Part shown: piece after piece, positions 59,480-64,000 of the stretch
Layout: every line of letters begins with the position of its first letter
Position numbering within the stretch: position 1 is the first letter of the stretch
Assembly: GCA_023374045.1 (NCBI GenBank)
Contig: CM041783.1
Coordinates: forward strand, 124,249,503-124,313,502
Source: Limonium bicolor
Lineage: Eukaryota; Streptophyta; Magnoliopsida; Caryophyllales; Plumbaginaceae
Length of the DNA: 64,000 nucleotides
Direction: 5' to 3'
Made by a program: the position numbers and the translations under genes
Notes under the pieces: generated by a model
The model's database searches: none
Told to the model about the DNA's origin: nothing
What the model saw: the letters and a program-made list of their open reading frames with translations, nothing else

Positions 59480-60874
59480 ATTTGGCATCATCTGAGATCC
59501 TGGGCAGGATAATGACCGAATTCGCGTGCTCCCGTGGATTGGTTTGCGTTTGGGATGAGAGCTGACCTTGTTGTCGTGGTTGTGCCAGAAGTTACTGCAA
59601 TTGCAACTGCAACGTTTTGTGCTCCTTGCCAATGGTCGAGATCTCGTTATTAGCATCTTGGGATTTGTTCATCAGGGCTGACAACATGTCACGAAGTTCA
59701 GCCATTTCAGCCTCTGATGATGATGTAGGGTGGGATGGTCGGTATTGCCTCTGACCTCCCTGGTAGCCAGCTTGACTTTGGAAGTTCTGAGGGGGTTGGT
59801 TACCATGCTGTCATGGCTGCTTGTACCCTTGATTGCTCACATAATTGACTTCCTCAACATTATAAAAGTCTAGCATGTCAGGGCTCGGAGCGTGTGGTCG
59901 TGCACTAACCACGTTCGCCTGTTGAGGAAGTTTATTCATTGTTATTTGCTCCACCACCTTCTGTAGAGCGCTAACCTTCGTGGACGTTTGAGCATTGCTC
60001 TCCAATAACTGCTCATGACTTTGCATCAATCTGTCAAATTTGGAGTCGCCCTCATCCACTTGATATAACCCGCGGTACTACCCCTGGTTCCACTGGTGGC
60101 CCAATCTCTAATCTCTTCACAAAGAGATTCAATTCCATTGAGGAATTGATCTCCAGGCTTCTTCAGTATGTCTGCACCAAGGGAGGATAGGATCATCATC
60201 TTGCATTGGTTGACCAATCTTTTGTAGAACAACTAAGATAGTTGTTCCTTGGTGAGGCCGTGGTGTGGACATGTGTGCAGCAACCCCTTGAATCTGTCCC
60301 AAGTCTCACAGATGTTCTCCGAGCTTGGCTGTCTAAAATTGTATATCTCGGCGATCATCTCCAGGGTGCGACTTGGAGGCATGAACTTGTCATAAAACTT
60401 GGCTGACATGTCCTCCCAAGTGGAAATAGTACTGGGGGTCAGACTATAGTACCACTTGCTGGCATTTCCTGTAAGGCTATGGGGATAGAGGAAAAGTTTG
60501 GCGTATTGGAGGACATTGTTTATGGAGGTTAGGCTGTTTGTGTGTTGTAACAATTTGGTGACGTGGAGCAAGGCATCGTCCAGGTTCTACCCGTCAAACA
60601 TACCCAATTCCTTGTTGCATCGGATTTGATGATATGGCTTAAGTTTTTGCCATTCATCGTATCCGTTCTATGCAAGGTGAGGGAGGTCGATTGCTGGCTT
60701 TTGGCCTTGATTGGAAGGCCTGTTTATCTTCCGGACGGTTGGTGCTGCCATTTGTGTAGGATGTGTGGAGTGTAGGTCTCTTCGTTGATGCCTTAAAGTA
60801 CGAAGCAAGGTTCTCTCGATCTCAGGATCAAAGTTGAATAAATTCTCTGGAAGACTGTTTGATCGGAGATGCAT
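59480..60874 (-). pseudogene. gag pseudogene of Z
   Basis: Begins MHLRSNSLPENLFNFDPEIE at 60874, a start typical of Athila/Tat Gag. The capsid-like Retrotrans_gag domain spans about 60026-60571, with TISTWEDMSAKFYDKF and ETWDRFKGLLHTCPHHGL. A Q/P-rich tail and NPRE (around 59530) follow, where related Gags run on to protease. In-frame stops near 60670, 60590, 60234, 59814 and 59605 and a one-base shift near 60058 destroy it; most stops are one C-to-T or G-to-A step from a Gln or Trp codon. No zinc knuckle is visible. Gag would package the element RNA in virus-like particles. Confidence 0.8.
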
Positions 60875-60959
60875 TCACCAGATAACTTCAGGAGGAGCAA
60901 GAGAAAAATGTTATAATACTTTGTAATTATAAAATAATAAGACAATTCATAATAAAATT

Positions 60960-61415
60960 ACAAAAAAAATAAAGGAAGAAAACAATTTGAACATGCCGGA
61001 CATGATGTCGGGCTCTGCGTATCTGGCAATGCACTTCTTCCACTAATGCCGGGTTTAATTTACCCGGTAAATTGCCCGGCGTGTTCAAACTCAAAAAAGA
61101 AAATTAATTAAAATGGTAAAGAAAAATGAAAGTTAACTTAAAAGAGTAAAGGGAAGGAATATTTACAACAAATCAAAAATTCGAAGAAAGAAAAATGTAA
61201 AATAAAAGTTGAGATTGAATGCCGGATTGTGTGCCGGGTGGGTCTTATCCGGCATAGGACTTCGTCCAACATTGCCGGACGTAGGAGACCCAGCATCGCA
61301 CACGGCACCGCTCAACCTAGTGAACAAATTAAAACAACGAATAATAGATTAGTTAAATAAAAATTGTTGAATGTGTCGGGCACCACGTATCCGGCAATGT
61401 ACCCGGCATATTCAA
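60960..61415. repeat. Cluster of ATGCCGG palindromes in the leader of Z
   Basis: At least three clusters (about 60994-61082, 61222-61310, 61376-61410) pair ATGCCGG with CCGGCAT, e.g. ATGCCGGAT...ATCCGGCAT at 61222-61257. The same words occur in the LTRs of Z. Confidence 0.6.
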
Positions 61416-61508
61416 CTGAAAAAAATGAACAAATTAAATTAATGAATCAAAGAATAAAGAATAAAGAATTGGGCGTTTTACTGAATTTAGGACTTGGACT
61501 AATTCCAA

Positions 61509-61526
61509 GTCCCGGCAACGGCGCCA
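61509..61526 (-). other. tRNA-Asp primer binding site of Z
   Basis: Minus strand TGGCGCCGTTGCCGGGAC, three bases from the LTR edge at 61530. Confidence 0.88.
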
Positions 61527-61529
61527 ATT

Positions 61530-63034
61530 TGCTAACAAGAAATTGTAGGAAAAACTATATAGACAAAGGAATAAAATAATAAACTAAACCTACAACTCTA
61601 CTACGGATAGCAAATAAAACCCAGTCGAGAGTATAGTGTAAATATATTACGACCGAGAGTATCGAACCCAAGGGACTTATAGAAAACTAGTCCTAATCCG
61701 GTAATAACCTATTCTAAAACAATGGGGGAAAAGTAAATGTTGATTCTAAACTAAGAAAACTAAATAAACTAACTTTGATTCGGGAATATATCAATGCAAG
61801 AGTATCATATGACCAATGATCAAGGGTGGCAAGTCTCAAAGAGAATTTAGTCTCGCAAAATGAATACGTTGGGTGACATGCCGGACCTCCACTACCCGGC
61901 ATAGTCAAGGCCTTTAAATGTGCCGGACCACTTCCATCCGGCACTACATCCGGCATCGTTCATTTCGTAAATACCACTTCATGCTTCTGGTTTGACAACA
62001 AGAACTCACTATCCATCATTGCATTGTGCATAGCTAATGCCGCGAATACAACCGGAATAATGGGGAAATAAGAGATTAATCCTAAACCTTAGGTCTTGAT
62101 GCCCTCTTTTGAGAACAACAAACTTAAAGATTACCAAAATCCTAATCTATCCTATTCTTGCTCTTGTAAGCCTCAAATAGGACTTAGAAAATAAGAGAAT
62201 GAATAGCTAATTCATTCTACTTGGCATGAAGACTAGAACTCGGGTTAAGAAACTTGAAAATTCCATAAATGATCATAAGAGTTTTACAAGGAAATCTTCC
62301 ATAACCAAAAACCTAACAAAGAATTCTACATCACCATCCACACATCTACAAGAAGAGAATACAAAGGGGGAGAAGGAGATGTTCATAGCCTTAACCCAAA
62401 AAGGTCTTATTCTTCTCTTGCGTGGATGGATCTGTAGACTTCTTTGGACACCAAAACAATGGAGTGGGCGGAAATATAGAAGTGAATGGCGTGGATTTGG
62501 TATGTTGAAGTGTAACAAATGATGTAGACTCTCGGCCTATTTATAGGGCTTCAATATGTCTGTTGTCGGGCGTCGTGCCGGATCATTAGTAGCCGGCACA
62601 TGTGGAAAATGTGCCCAACTGTTTACGGTCAAAACCGCCAATTCCGCATGAAATAGTGTATATGTCAAGTAAGATATACCCGGCATCATACCCGACACTA
62701 GACAAATCACCAACGATCAATAACTGCCATCGTTTGGTCAACTGTGGTGACTCTTTGCTTATGCCGGATGAGGTCTACCCGCCATCGTATCCAGCAAAGC
62801 CTCTTTTCTGATCTATGCTCGTGCCGTGCAGGATTAATCCGACATTGAGTCCGGCATCACTTGAACTTTTTCCTAGAAAATCATTCCTTTCACCGAAAAA
62901 ACATATAAAAACTTAAGACTGAACTAATAACAACTTTAATACATAATATAACATAAATAACATATATATACCTTATTTAAATAAATATAATACTAAATCT
63001 AGCACATAAAATATGATAAGTCTGTGGCTTATCA
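61530..63034 (-). repeat. 5' LTR of Z (1505 bp)
   Basis: Colinear with the left copy. ATGCCGG palindromes are better preserved, including the perfect GTGCCGGA...TCCGGCAC at about 61919-61943. Confidence 0.88.
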
Positions 63035-63597
63035 CTTTGTTGTATGAGTCGGTATGAAACCGATGTCTATGAGATATGATGAGATATGAGTCGGTGTGAA
63101 ACCGATGTAGAACTTAGTGGGAATGGAATTTCCTAGGTAGCTGATTCGAGATAAATGAGGATGATTGATGGACCGAGTTCCATCCTTTGGAGATGTATTG
63201 TTTTGTTTTTTATGACTAGATGATTAAAAGATAGATAATGGTAAATGATTGAGTTATTTGATTGTGTGAAGTTGAAGTGGGAAGTTGAACTTGATTTACT
63301 AGTGATCAAGGGAGACGGAACACAAATTAGGGCGGAAGGATAGTTCATCAGTGATGTTGATTACATCAGGGTTGAATGATTCTTGAAGCTCCCTGTAAGT
63401 GGTCACAAGTAATCCTACTAGGATAAATGCACTGAGCATGAATTGGGTTTAGTGTGGAATTGTATTGCTAGGTATGTTTTTGTTGTACTGGTATGTACAC
63501 ACGGTTGCTAATTGTATGGATAACTGATTTGGTGTTGTACCGGTATGTACACACTGGCTGGACTGACCTTGAGCCTATAGGGTTATAGAGATAATGA
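63035..63597 (+). mobile_element. Element E, interior part 3
   Basis: Continues E after Z. 63316-63406 is its copy of the conserved 91-bp block (82 of 91 positions match B). Ends at the CACTA terminus before the expected 3' PPT. Confidence 0.7.
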
Positions 63598-64000
63598 CAC
63601 TAGTAGGAAAACAGCCTATTTCTGCGGTTGTAAAGGGCCTATTTCTGCGGTTTACAACCGCAGAAATGAGCACCGCAGACATAGGTATTTTACCCTATTT
63701 CGGCGGTTTCTACTAAAGAACCGCCGAAATAGACCAGCTCCATTTGACCGTCTTCGTTTGACCTGGCCACCTATTTTGGCGGTTCCTACTAAAGAACCGC
63801 CAAAATAGACCAGCTCCATTTGACCGTCTTCGTTTGACCTGGCCACCTATTCGGCGGTTCTTTAGTAGGCAACCGCCGAAATAGGTGGCCAGGTCAAACG
63901 AAGACGGTCAAATGGAGCTGGTCTATTTCGGCGGTTCTTTAGTAGGAACCGCCGAAATAGACAGTCTTTTTTTTTGTTTTTTTTCTTTCCAGCTTATTAT
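63598..64000 (+). mobile_element. Left end of a CACTA (En/Spm-type) transposon
   Basis: Begins CACTAGTAGGAAAACA, the classic CACTA terminus; the preceding TGA (63595-63597) would be the 3-bp target duplication, not testable here. Subterminal hairpins follow: 63641-63667, 63696-63731, 63772-63807, 63848-63883 and 63924-63959. Two 76-bp direct units (63695-63770 and 63771-63846) are followed by an inverted copy (about 63884-63962). No transposase lies in the visible part. Confidence 0.8.

Larger units (their letters stand above)
56615..63034 (-). mobile_element. Element Z: complete gag-only Athila/Tat-like retrotransposon (6.4 kb)
   Basis: Two LTRs (56615-58106 and 61530-63034) start TGCTAAC and end GGCTTATCA on the plus strand. 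Flanks CTTTT and CTTTG give a 5-bp target duplication with one mismatch; E is continuous across the site. A tRNA-Asp PBS lies at 61509-61526. The 3423-bp interior contains a decayed gag, no protease, reverse transcriptase or integrase, and an extra LTR fragment. It depended on another element's enzymes. Confidence 0.88.

Overview
The window is eukaryotic and almost certainly from a flowering plant nuclear genome. I see no host gene, rRNA gene, complete tRNA gene, operon or CRISPR array. Nearly all of it is LTR retrotransposons (Ty3/Gypsy type) inserted into one another, plus parts of two DNA transposons and a 500-base assembly gap (7834-8333). The species cannot be told from this sequence alone. 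The short open reading frames are chance frames, except for decayed gag and integrase remnants.

Layout. 1-6599: decayed internal region and 4.59-kb 5' LTR of a minus-strand element (A), inserted into the leader of a tRNA-Asp-primed Athila/Tat-like element (6600-7833). After the gap, 8334-11910 is a plus-strand LTR of a second family (G3). 11911-28897 is element B (same family as A, minus strand); its right LTR is split by N (20924-27270), a complete plus-strand element with no coding capacity and target-site duplication (TSD) TATAT. 28898-32620 is an old AT-rich LTR (F). From 32621 to 63597 the oldest layer is element E (plus strand). It is broken by a G3 solo LTR (36212-55947, TSD ATTCC), which itself contains a hAT-like element (36329-37795) and the complete 14.4-kb element D (38282-52675, TSD ACATG). 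E is broken again by a gag-only tRNA-Asp-primed element Z (56615-63034) and finally by the start of a CACTA transposon (63598 to the window end).

A, B, D and E belong to one group (called G1 here): LTR ends TGAAATACCCC...GGGGTGTTACA in element sense, a tRNA-iMet primer binding site (PBS), and integrase remnants in B, D and E. With the GAGGAC-containing stretch before the polypurine tract (PPT), this fits a Tekay/Del-like chromovirus, which is my inference. Their proteins are ruined, but several short palindromes keep their pairing between diverged copies while the bases change. They lie at the PBS, in the leader, before the PPT and in U3.

The most striking pattern is in the LTRs. At a similar mid-LTR position each G1, G3 and N LTR carries a small array of GC-rich hairpins. 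The hairpin sequence differs between elements, even between two copies of the same LTR family, but the unit period stays at about 67-73 bp. Other leads are a 28-base match (25/28, against the remembered plant sequence) to the 5' end of initiator tRNA-Met in the leader of N, a hairpin-plus-polypurine module repeated inside elements, and arms that change together in the CACTA subterminal hairpins.

All coordinates and alignments were read by eye. Family names rest on recalled hallmarks, not searches.
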